NCBI RefSeq assembly: GCF_000953825.1
Contig: NZ_BBUL01000092.1
Span: 166,286 to 230,285 of the forward strand
Source: Cellvibrio sp. OA-2007
Lineage (GTDB): Bacteria; Pseudomonadota; Gammaproteobacteria; Pseudomonadales; Cellvibrionaceae
DNA length: 64,000 nucleotides
Reading direction: 5' to 3'
Shown one piece after another: positions 36,201 through 43,739 of this stretch. Every line of letters starts with the position of its first letter. The stretch's first letter is position 1. Both the position numbers and the translations under genes were made by a program. The notes beneath the pieces are model-generated. The model did not search any database. It worked only from the letters and a program-made list of their open reading frames with translations, and was not told where the DNA came from.

Positions 36201-37931
36201 CAATTGCGCAGCCAACTAAAACACCTGTTACCTGCCCCGATGCTGCCCAGCGCTGTTATCTACCATCAACAGCTAGCTAAAAATGCATCCGGCAAAATCA
36301 ATCGCGCAGCGCTGCAAGAACAATCCATCGCGCTACTGAATGCCGGGTCAAATCAAACTGAAGCACTCACTGCGCAGGTATTTACTACCCAGCAAAACAT
36401 TATTCGCACTATCTGGCAGGAGGTACTGGGGCAACACAATATTCAGTTGGATGACGACTTTTTTGCCTTGGGTGGACAATCCCTGCAATGTATCCAGGTA
36501 GCGAATCGTTTGAGTGCAAAATTGCAGCGCGATATCCCAGTGGCTTGGTTGTTTCAACATCCCAGTATTCAGGCGCTCGATGTTTTATTAAATGAGTCGA
36601 CAAACACTTACGATGCTGATGCGCTATCAAACCAAAGCCATCAACTTATGGCGCAAGATTGCGCTGATTTTTCCCGCAATTTACCCGCTGCAAATCAACA
36701 CGCCACCAATCCACCTTTGCGCAAACTTGCCAGCACCAGCCGCTGCATACTCTTGACCGGTGCAACGGGTTTTGTAGGCGCGCAGTTGCTGGCGCAACTG
36801 GTGAAAACCGGCAACAAAATTATTTGTTTAGTGCGCGCAGCAGACCAAACCAGTGCCCGCCGCCGCTTGCTAGAAGCGTGCAAAATCCAACTATTACACC
36901 AACAGGTGCTCAATGAACAGGGTGACGAACTCGCTGACAACATTCATCTTCAAATAGTTGATTTGGAACAGCCACGTTTAGGTTTAACAGAAACGGATTT
37001 TTTACGGCTGGGCAATGAGGTAGATGTCATTATTCATAACGCAGCCAACACCAGTGTTATGCGCGACTACCAATCCCTGCGCGCAGCCAATGCCCTGTGT
37101 ACCCGTGAGTTAATCCAACTCGCCAGCATTAAACAAATCCCGTTTCATTTAATTTCCACTGTCGCTCTGGCGAATCAAGACCCCATCAGCACCCGCCCAC
37201 AACTGCCAGAAGATTTTGTCCCGCAACATCCTTTGTTGCGCGATGGCTATCAGCAAAGCAAATGGGTGGCCGAACAAATAGCCGCTATAGCGCGCGAAAA
37301 AGGTTATGCGATTAATGTGTATCGCCTGGCGCGAGTGACTGGCGCGCAGGATTCAGCCTATGTCAGTCAAAAAGATTTGGTGTGGAGTATTTTGCAAGCA
37401 GGTTTACCGCTTGGCATCTTGCCGGAGTTGGGGTTTGAAGAACCCTGGACACCGGTAGACACACTCGCACAATTTATTGTGCAGCACAGTTTGCAACACC
37501 CCAACACTGGCGTACTGAATTTGGCTCCGGCTAACAATGTGGCAATTCGCCAAGTCTATCAATGGTTGGCACAAGCCGGACAAGCGTTTGCAGTTATTCC
37601 GCTCGCCCACTGGTGTGCAGAAATAAAAAAAATCGGTCATGCGCAACACCAACCTATCGCCGAATTTTTTTTGCAAAACCTGGCTACCCAAGACACAGGG
37701 GATCAGCAAGGCCTGCCACTCACACCTTATATCCATCACCAAAAATTTGATCAGGCTGCGGCCGAATTAAATTTGCAGCTACCGGTTATCAATCAAGCCT
37801 TGTTTAATCGTTACTTTACCTATGCTGCAGCGCGCGGCTGGTTTGCCGCGACAAAACCCTTAGCAATATTTGAACAATCTCCTGCGCTTAACACACAGGC
37901 GAGACCTACCACAAAGGAGCAAGTGCTATGA
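33240..37931 (+). CDS. mxcG: Nonribosomal peptide synthetase C-A-PCP-R (MxcG-like)
   Basis: 1563 residues in one module. The condensation domain (about 10-440) has an intact HHIACDG motif at 147-153. The adenylation domain (about 480-1020) has YTSGSTGTPKG near 642, NTYGPSEAT, YRTGDRV, and the A10 lysine in NASGKINRA. My reading of the pocket residues is D-A-E-D-I-G-T-V-I-K, which resembles lysine codes. The PCP serine is S1081 in LGGQSLQ. The terminal thioester reductase has the NAD(P)H loop LTGATGFVGA (from 1174) and Y1337-x3-K1341. This is the MxcG architecture: 2,3-DHB is joined to both amines of a carrier-bound lysine by the single C domain, then the chain is reduced off as an aldehyde. 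It overlaps both neighbours. Confidence 0.93.
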   Translation: MTREWQRPVTDAQLGIWLGQQMDIASPRYNAAEAIELRGVLNTSCFQQALNEVVANSISLQLRFKQTENGPQQTFNQFSHVDNIAQLEQLDFSQHGVDGRDESAMDAAQAWMQQDLAVPVDLQQGPLFKQALLKLGENHHLWYQRIHHIACDGFAFALLTQQLAERYSELLANKTSQSAIKIEQQLKCFELIAVENSAYLQSPALAKDRAYWRDALNRKNIKADEMRSSFGTASFSRASAAPANTHLRNSSYISAEQLAQLQRLTAPLGLTWSDFLLACVAQLLYRQTAAATITLGIPVMNRMGSASLRIPAMVMNIIPLPINLQGITTTTALAQAISQQLKKSRPHQRYRYEQLKHDLGIGSTQKLFGPVVNIMPFDRPLGFSGLQAHAHNLSAGPVEDISFAFVLENKLTANKCAPESCLRFDLDANPNRYTKTKLNQIQQEFHGLLHQILQNPDAPLSVDKQQLSWLEGKCLAAPTHSVLHSIYQQMCAQPAAIALQQDDETLTYQQLAAHSASLAISIADMGVVPRCVIALILPRSTEAISAALACWLLDCTFVFLDPEAPQTRNALIIANAQPALVILDKITPDFSELLTHTDSKLVSLPYLRKTQQPLASEQFHPLWQRATQKKCAQAHAPAYLIYTSGSTGTPKGVVIGHQALAEFVASNQDSYQIQRQDRVLQFAPLHFDACIEEIFVTLSQGARLVLRNSAMLESMPIFLQQCAQWQITLLDLPTAFWHELAFACKHLALALPEQLRAIIIGGEAVMPERVAQWHTCFGESVALFNTYGPSEATVIATCVNLCSAEQLNQNLPITIGSPLSGRALAVVDENLQLLPKGEEGELLLTGLPASATENELTGGLADGYLHLPEKNVSAFIQLALPWQEKTLRAYRTGDRVKINACNQVEFIGRLDDQIKISGYRIDPLEIEAALIKLNGVREAAVVAIAKGHQEKTLVAHVVSDHLVSNCSEGDCLEGDCTASNKHADKIKQLRSQLKHLLPAPMLPSAVIYHQQLAKNASGKINRAALQEQSIALLNAGSNQTEALTAQVFTTQQNIIRTIWQEVLGQHNIQLDDDFFALGGQSLQCIQVANRLSAKLQRDIPVAWLFQHPSIQALDVLLNESTNTYDADALSNQSHQLMAQDCADFSRNLPAANQHATNPPLRKLASTSRCILLTGATGFVGAQLLAQLVKTGNKIICLVRAADQTSARRRLLEACKIQLLHQQVLNEQGDELADNIHLQIVDLEQPRLGLTETDFLRLGNEVDVIIHNAANTSVMRDYQSLRAANALCTRELIQLASIKQIPFHLISTVALANQDPISTRPQLPEDFVPQHPLLRDGYQQSKWVAEQIAAIAREKGYAINVYRLARVTGAQDSAYVSQKDLVWSILQAGLPLGILPELGFEEPWTPVDTLAQFIVQHSLQHPNTGVLNLAPANNVAIRQVYQWLAQAGQAFAVIPLAHWCAEIKKIGHAQHQPIAEFFLQNLATQDTGDQQGLPLTPYIHHQKFDQAAAELNLQLPVINQALFNRYFTYAAARGWFAATKPLAIFEQSPALNTQARPTTKEQVL

Positions 37932-38752
37932 GTGAAAAACCTGCACGCACCCCGCCACGGTTGTTACAAGTTGTACGCAGCCAACCTATTGCACCGCATT
38001 TACAGCGCATTACCTTGGGTGGCGAAAACCTGCGCGGTTTTCCCCTGCAGAGTCAGGGCGCCCACATCAAAATTTTTTTACCGCGCGCGCATCAACAACA
38101 ACCGCAGCTGCCGCAATTAACTGCACAGGGAATTCAGTGGCCGCCAGCGGCAGAGCGCCCCATTACCCGCACCTATTCCGTGCGCGCCTATCGCCCGGAC
38201 AGCAACGAGTTGGATGTCGAATTTGTGCTGCATGGTGAAGGAGAGGAATCTGGCCCCGCCGCACACTGGGCCGCTAATGCACAAGTGGGTGATTACCTGG
38301 GCATCGCTGGTCCCGGCGGACCCGATCCGCTATTGGCCGCTGCGGATTGGCATTTATTAGCGGGCGATATGACTGCCCTGCCCGCCATCGCCGCACTCCT
38401 GGAAACACTGCCAGCCAATGCACGAGGCTGTGTTTTTATTGAAACGGATCTTGCGGCTAATGAATTGAAATTAATTCATCCGGCCAATATGCATATTCAA
38501 TGGTTAGTGCGCGAACCACAGCGCGAGCGATTAGTAGAGGCAATTAAACAGGTCGCACCGCCGCGTGGTGTGAGTTCAATCTCGGCATTTATTGCCGGAG
38601 AAAATCTTGCGGTAGTTTCCATTCGCGATTACTTGCGCGCGAGCTATGGCTTAACCAAAAAAAATCTTTACGCCATTCCCTACTGGCGCCGCGGGCAAGA
38701 TGAAGAAACCTATCATCAGGAGCGCCACCGAATTATGGATGAAGTCTATTAA
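37928..38752 (+). CDS. Siderophore-interacting FAD-binding reductase (ViuB/MxcB)
   Basis: 274 residues with a FAD-binding_9 domain (about 10-125: ITLGGENLRGF, RPITRTYSVRAY, GPAAHWAANAQVGD) and a SIP C-terminal domain (about 130-260: LLAGDMTALPAIAALLETLP, AFIAGENLAVVSIRDYLR). Such proteins reduce ferric iron in imported catechol siderophores in the cytoplasm so iron is released. That fits a catecholate with amide links, which cannot be opened by an ester hydrolase. The ATG overlaps the NRPS stop by 4 bp. Confidence 0.94.
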   Translation: MSEKPARTPPRLLQVVRSQPIAPHLQRITLGGENLRGFPLQSQGAHIKIFLPRAHQQQPQLPQLTAQGIQWPPAAERPITRTYSVRAYRPDSNELDVEFVLHGEGEESGPAAHWAANAQVGDYLGIAGPGGPDPLLAAADWHLLAGDMTALPAIAALLETLPANARGCVFIETDLAANELKLIHPANMHIQWLVREPQRERLVEAIKQVAPPRGVSSISAFIAGENLAVVSIRDYLRASYGLTKKNLYAIPYWRRGQDEETYHQERHRIMDEVY

Positions 38753-38782
38753 CCCCATTAAGGCGCGCCCAAGGAAAACTTC

Positions 38783-39574
38783 GTGAATTATTTTGCAGAA
38801 TTTGATAACAAAATTGTACTGGTCACTGGTGCAGCGCAAGGCATTGGCAAGGCGGTAGTGGACGCAATATTACCGCTGGGCGCGCGAGTGGTTGCTGCCG
38901 ATATTCAATTTACCGGCAATCTGCTATCGGCGAAAAACTCACCCGAAAAAGTGGTAGAGAGTTATTTTCCCGTACATTTGGATGTTACCAATGTCAATGC
39001 GGTTAACGAATTGGTTGCGCAAATAGAGCAGCAACTCGGCGCGATTGATTACCTAGCCAGTATTGCCGGTGTTTTGCAAATGAATTCCCTGTTGGAAACC
39101 AGCGACCAACAATGGCAACAGTGTTTTGCCGTAAACACCACCGGCGCATTTAATTTGTGTCGCGCCGTTGCAAGGAATATGCAGATGCGCCAGCGCGGTG
39201 CCATAGTCGCGGTGAGTTCCAATGCGGCCAGTACACCGCGCGCCAATATGGGAGCTTACGCGGCCTCCAAAGCGGCTTTATCGCAAATGATTAAATGTTT
39301 AGGCCTGGAATTAGCGCAGCACAATATTCGCTGCAATCTAGTTTCACCCGGTTCCACCGATACGCAAATGCAACGCCAATTATGGCGCGACGAAACCGGC
39401 GCAGCACAGGTGATTAAAGGCTCGCTGGAAAATTATCGCTTAGGCATTCCCCTGCAAAAAATCGCCACGCCCCAAACCATAGCGCACAGCATTTTATTTT
39501 TACTCTCCGATCAAGCAGCTCATATCACCTTGGAAAATATTTTGGTGGATGGTGGTGCGACCCTAGGTTTGTAG
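38783..39574 (+). CDS. dhbA: 2,3-dihydro-2,3-dihydroxybenzoate dehydrogenase (EntA/DhbA/MxcC)
   Basis: 263 residues, a classical short-chain dehydrogenase: NAD-binding VTGAAQGIGKAVV (about 14-26), A-S-I-A-G-V, catalytic Ser in VSSNAAS, and Y-A-A-S-K. It oxidises the isochorismatase product to 2,3-dihydroxybenzoate. GTG start with AAGGA eight bases upstream. In enterobactin and myxochelin clusters this enzyme accompanies the three genes seen upstream, so the DHB pathway is complete here. Confidence 0.93.
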   Translation: MNYFAEFDNKIVLVTGAAQGIGKAVVDAILPLGARVVAADIQFTGNLLSAKNSPEKVVESYFPVHLDVTNVNAVNELVAQIEQQLGAIDYLASIAGVLQMNSLLETSDQQWQQCFAVNTTGAFNLCRAVARNMQMRQRGAIVAVSSNAASTPRANMGAYAASKAALSQMIKCLGLELAQHNIRCNLVSPGSTDTQMQRQLWRDETGAAQVIKGSLENYRLGIPLQKIATPQTIAHSILFLLSDQAAHITLENILVDGGATLGL

Positions 39575-39658
39575 CACGCGCGTTTACCCGGAAGTAATTG
39601 ATAGCAGCAGTTGATTAACAAACTCTATTTTTATCGATAATTTTTAACGAGGCTTATC

Positions 39659-40933
39659 ATGGCAAAAGAACTCCCTATTATTAACACAACATTAAATCTC
39701 GAAAAATCCTTTGCGCTCTCCGCCAAAAGCCAACAACTGGTGGCCGGTTTTACCCAGTCAATGATGAAAAAACCCGAGCAATTTGCCCCTGGCCACTTCC
39801 CGGTTTATATCGAACAGGGTGAAGGTGCATTGGTTACCGATATCGACGGTAACCAATATATCGATTTTATTTGCGGCCTGGCGGCCAACACCTTGGGGCA
39901 CAATCACCCGGTGGTGGTGAAAGCAATTACGGAAAATTTGACCAAAGGATTAATTCACTCACTGCCAACGCCAGTAGAAGTCCGCACCGCAGAAACCCTG
40001 TCACAAATGATTCCCGGCGCGGAGATGGTCCGCTTTTTTAAAACCGGTGCAGATGCCAACTCCGCGGCCGTGCGTCTCGCGCGTTTTATTACCGGTAAAG
40101 AGCAGATCGTCACCGTGGGTTACAACGGCTGGCACGACCAATATCAATTTGATACACCCGGTGTGCCCAAATCCATTCAACAACTTACCCATCGTATGCC
40201 GTTATTTACGCCGGCAGATGAACACCCCATTCTGGATTTAATTGCATCGCACAACACTGTATTAGCAGCAGTAGTTTTATCGGTACCTTACAACCGCACC
40301 TTAACTGCGGAATTTATGGAAAAAATTCGCACCGCTTGCACAGCTAATAATGTGTTGCTGGTAATGGATGAAGTGGTAACCGGCTTTCGTTTGGCATTGG
40401 GCGGTGCACAGGAATTTTTTGGCGTAGCGGCCGATCTGGTTTCGCTCTCTAAAGGCATTGCTGCGGGCATGCCGTTATCGGCTGTGGCTGGGCCAACCAA
40501 ATACATGGCGGAAATGGAAAAGCTGCAAGTATCCACCACCTTTGGCGGTGAAATGCTATCGCTGGAAGTGTGCGATGCAGTATTAAAAGAATACCAACGT
40601 AGCGATTACATTGAAAAAATTGCCGCACTGGGGCTGCGCTTAAAAAATGGCGTAAACCAAATCTCCGCCAATCTGGGCACGCCTTTACAAGTGGTAGGCT
40701 ATGATCCAATCCCCATGTTTTTGTTTGCCAACAATCTGCAGGAGCACGCCAAAATTGCCGAAAAATTTCTCGCACAAATGGCCAAGCGCGGTGTGCTGTT
40801 GCGTCGCGAGGTCAATTTTATTTGCGCGGTTCACACCGAAGCACAAATTGATTTCACCATCAATGCGGTAAAAGAGTCATTGCTCGCCATGCAAACGGAT
40901 GGCGTATTTACATCATTAGCAACCCCGGCATAA
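39659..40933 (+). CDS. mxcL: Class III aminotransferase (GSA-aminomutase-like, MxcL)
   Basis: 424 residues, PLP fold type I, class III, closest in style to glutamate-1-semialdehyde aminomutases. It shows FICGLAANTLGHNHP, GWHDQYQ, VMDEVVTGFRLALGGAQEFFGV and the PLP lysine K265 in LVSLSKGIAAGMPL. In myxochelin biosynthesis MxcL transaminates the aldehyde released by the NRPS reductase domain, turning the product from alcohol (myxochelin A) to amine (myxochelin B). It is last in the operon, 84 bp after the DHB dehydrogenase. A true heme-pathway HemL is unlikely given the context and extra N-terminus. Confidence 0.88.
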   Translation: MAKELPIINTTLNLEKSFALSAKSQQLVAGFTQSMMKKPEQFAPGHFPVYIEQGEGALVTDIDGNQYIDFICGLAANTLGHNHPVVVKAITENLTKGLIHSLPTPVEVRTAETLSQMIPGAEMVRFFKTGADANSAAVRLARFITGKEQIVTVGYNGWHDQYQFDTPGVPKSIQQLTHRMPLFTPADEHPILDLIASHNTVLAAVVLSVPYNRTLTAEFMEKIRTACTANNVLLVMDEVVTGFRLALGGAQEFFGVAADLVSLSKGIAAGMPLSAVAGPTKYMAEMEKLQVSTTFGGEMLSLEVCDAVLKEYQRSDYIEKIAALGLRLKNGVNQISANLGTPLQVVGYDPIPMFLFANNLQEHAKIAEKFLAQMAKRGVLLRREVNFICAVHTEAQIDFTINAVKESLLAMQTDGVFTSLATPA

Positions 40934-40965
40934 CCGGTGTAATTAGCCATGGCGTGTAATTAATA

Positions 40966-40989
40966 TAAAAAAAGGGAGCCGAAGCTCCC
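40966..40989 (-). terminator. Terminator of the lipoprotein gene
   Basis: A GGGAGC/GCTCCC stem with a CGAA loop, flanked on the left by seven A residues, which read as a U-tract on the minus strand. It lies about 26 bp past the lipoprotein stop and could also slow the incoming siderophore operon transcript. Confidence 0.8.
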
Positions 40990-41014
40990 TCAAGTCACTG
41001 AGAAATTATTTTAA

Positions 41015-43516
41015 TTAAAACAATTTACCCAAGTTAATCAATTGGGTTTCACCGCTGTGATCATTAACGCCGTCGTTATCGGTCACTATGTACACATCGC
41101 CATTAGCCATTAGCGCGGTGCCTTCTACTTTTTCGAGCAGAGTTCCGGTCGTCGCTCCTAATATGGGTTTGATATCTTTAATCAGGGTTTTAGTGAGTGT
41201 TTGACCTTCAGTCACTGCTTGCAGATTTATTTTGTACAAGCGTTTAATGGCTGCATCCGGGCCGCCACGGTTGTCGCGTTCAAGCACCATAAACTCGCCG
41301 TTGCCAATGGCAGTAATCTCCGACAGGCCTACCCAACCACCGGCGTATTGCGAGCTATAAGCATCCAACGGATAGTAGGCAAATTTCCAGGTTTTGCTGG
41401 CGAGATCATAAATACCAATACGCGGATTGGCTTCACCTTTCCACGCGCGCTGGAAGGCAACGTACAAACTGTTGTTGTACTCGGCAATCCCTTCAAAGCC
41501 GTTGTTGGTTTGCAATTCATTCACGGCAGGCGGTAAATCAATCACTTGTTCAATTACGCCAAACGCACTGACTTTAAAAATCAGGTTGCTGGATTTTGCA
41601 TCAGCCGCTGCACCTGAGCCTTCAGACGCAACCCAGAAACCACCATCAGCAGCTTTGGCCAAACCTTCAGGGTCGATATTGACCGATTTGTCAGCATTAA
41701 TCATCGCCGCTAATTCAGCGCTGGAGAAACTGGCCAAATGCGCATCCACACCGGAATTGGCAAACACATTATTGCTATCCATAATTTTGGTTTCGCCCAC
41801 AATCACCGCGGGTGTTGTACTGACATCCAACGTGAAGATACGGTTCTGGCCATAAAAACTATCCTCGACGGAATACAGCGTGGTCGGGCTGTAGGGATCT
41901 GCCGACAAAGCTGATAATGCACCCCAAGGAATTGGGCTGCCGTTAACACGATTAGCGGATTGTACTTTTGGATATTGCGGCGCTTGCAAGTTGTAGGAAT
42001 AAATATTTAAACCAGCGCGAATGGCGACAGAGCGCGTATCGTTTTCTGAGGCCACTACCAACAAGTTGCGCGAGGGAATTGCCAAGCCACCTTCCGGTGC
42101 GGCACTGGCTGGCAATATTTGTTTTAAAACAGGCATTTTAGGGTCGGCCAAGTCATATACAAAGACCAAACTCGAGCGTTCGGAATTGACAAATAAATAA
42201 CGATTATTGCCAAACACGCCCATTTCGATATTTTCGGGTTCATTGCCTTTGGCATCGGAGCGGCGATCTTGGTAATGCCCCAAACGAATTGCCCAATCAT
42301 CTAACTCGGTGCCTGAATCCCACACCACTTCACCCATTTTATTAAACACGGTAAAGCCGCGGGTGCCGCCATTTAAATCCCCTTCATTTGCGGTGGCAAA
42401 ATAATCATTATTAATCCAACTCACACCGTCTGGTTCACGCAAGCGCGCGCTTTGCACTTCATCGGGTTTAATCACTGCGGGGCGATTATCGGTGAGATCG
42501 ACATTCACCAAATCCACACTGCCCGCACTGAAATGGCGTACGATTGCGCCAGTAACCATATTCACTAATACGATGTGATTATTTTCTTGCAGCGTAACCA
42601 CGGCGATGTTGTCGGAATTAATGTCCACATATTCCGGCTCTGGGTCAGCAGAATAGAGTGTGGCGATGCCTGTGATATCCACATTGCGGGTAGTCCACGC
42701 GCTCGGTGTTGTCGCGCTCATATCGACAATGACCAATTTACCGGCTGGCAATTGTGGCGGTACACCGTCGCCAAGACTTTCATCGCGCTCATTTTCAATC
42801 GCTACCAGCGCATATTTTCCATCCGGACTTGCCGCAATAGAATCGGGTTGGCCGCCAAGATCAATACTGTGTACCAGTGTTTTTGTGGCGATATTAACCA
42901 CCGCCAATTTGCCCGATACATTCACATAATTAGCAGAGGTATTTACCGCAACCAATGCATTAGCACCTTTAACAGCAACTGATGTAGGCTCGCCGCCCAT
43001 GGCCAAAACGCCAATCGCTTTAGGCATTTTCGGGTTAGCAATATCGACGAAACCAATTTGTTTTTTAGGGCTATCGGTATACACCAATGTCATGCCATCG
43101 GTACTGGCAGCAACAATTTCCGCCACGGTTTCTTCATCCGTGTTACAGGTAGCATTAATTTGCATACACGCATGTAAGGTAGCGATGCGATTAAAATTCA
43201 TCGCTGTATTGACGGTATTTTTATCGCATTGATACGTGGTTTGCGTGACTTCAGACGTTTGTAGACTATTGTCACTATTTGAATCCAAGCCTGTTTCAAT
43301 TTTCACGCCGCCGTTAAAACACTGCATGTCACCTGCGGCTAAAACTGTTTGGTTAATCAGGCTTTTTAAACCATTAGCGCCATCTGCCCCCTTGCTGCCA
43401 TTTGCACCGTTGGTTCCATTGGTGCCATTTTTACCATCATCGCCACCACAACCGGTCATTAAAATAGGCAGCGATGCAACTACCAGTAAGGAGAGTAATT
43501 TTTGCGGAAAATTCAT
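41015..43516 (-). CDS. Lipoprotein with collagen-like repeat, beta-propeller and phytase-like esterase domain
   Basis: 833 residues. The signal peptide ends in a lipobox (L-M-T-G-C), then a short collagen-like G-x-x run (GKNGTNGTNGANGSKGADG). Next is a DUF7151-like Cys-containing segment (LINQTVLAAGDMQC … TTYQCDK), then a beta-propeller-like region (VKGANALVAVNTSANYVNVSG, SPDGKYALVAIENE). The last ~280 residues resemble the esterase-like activity of phytase family (ALSADPYSPTTLYSVEDSFY, DPEGLAKAADGGFWVASEGSG, GFEGIAEY, EKVEGTALMANGDVYIVTDND). It is probably outer-membrane anchored and exposed to the periplasm or surface. A phosphoesterase role is inferred. It converges on the siderophore operon and I see no clear Pho or Fur box upstream. 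Confidence 0.75.
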   Translation of the reverse strand: MNFPQKLLSLLVVASLPILMTGCGGDDGKNGTNGTNGANGSKGADGANGLKSLINQTVLAAGDMQCFNGGVKIETGLDSNSDNSLQTSEVTQTTYQCDKNTVNTAMNFNRIATLHACMQINATCNTDEETVAEIVAASTDGMTLVYTDSPKKQIGFVDIANPKMPKAIGVLAMGGEPTSVAVKGANALVAVNTSANYVNVSGKLAVVNIATKTLVHSIDLGGQPDSIAASPDGKYALVAIENERDESLGDGVPPQLPAGKLVIVDMSATTPSAWTTRNVDITGIATLYSADPEPEYVDINSDNIAVVTLQENNHIVLVNMVTGAIVRHFSAGSVDLVNVDLTDNRPAVIKPDEVQSARLREPDGVSWINNDYFATANEGDLNGGTRGFTVFNKMGEVVWDSGTELDDWAIRLGHYQDRRSDAKGNEPENIEMGVFGNNRYLFVNSERSSLVFVYDLADPKMPVLKQILPASAAPEGGLAIPSRNLLVVASENDTRSVAIRAGLNIYSYNLQAPQYPKVQSANRVNGSPIPWGALSALSADPYSPTTLYSVEDSFYGQNRIFTLDVSTTPAVIVGETKIMDSNNVFANSGVDAHLASFSSAELAAMINADKSVNIDPEGLAKAADGGFWVASEGSGAAADAKSSNLIFKVSAFGVIEQVIDLPPAVNELQTNNGFEGIAEYNNSLYVAFQRAWKGEANPRIGIYDLASKTWKFAYYPLDAYSSQYAGGWVGLSEITAIGNGEFMVLERDNRGGPDAAIKRLYKINLQAVTEGQTLTKTLIKDIKPILGATTGTLLEKVEGTALMANGDVYIVTDNDGVNDHSGETQLINLGKLF

Positions 43517-43739
43517 GGGCTGTTCCTTAAAAAGGTTGATTAAGAAGACAATGAGTCCGCAAGCATGGGAATGTTTTATGACCCAGGCGTGTCAGTTAGA
43601 TGAAGCTTTAATGACAAAAAGCCAGGGAATTTCACCATGAACGCCTCTGAATTCATGGCCTGCGCCCACAAACCAGCGTAAAATGCCCGCCACGCAACGA
43701 TCCACCACCTTTGCCGGAGTCACCGGCCAGGAACCTCTT

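Noticed and set aside
39659..40933. Reading the aminotransferase as heme-pathway HemL
   Set aside because: It is the last gene of a siderophore operon whose NRPS releases an aldehyde, and myxochelin clusters have exactly such an enzyme.
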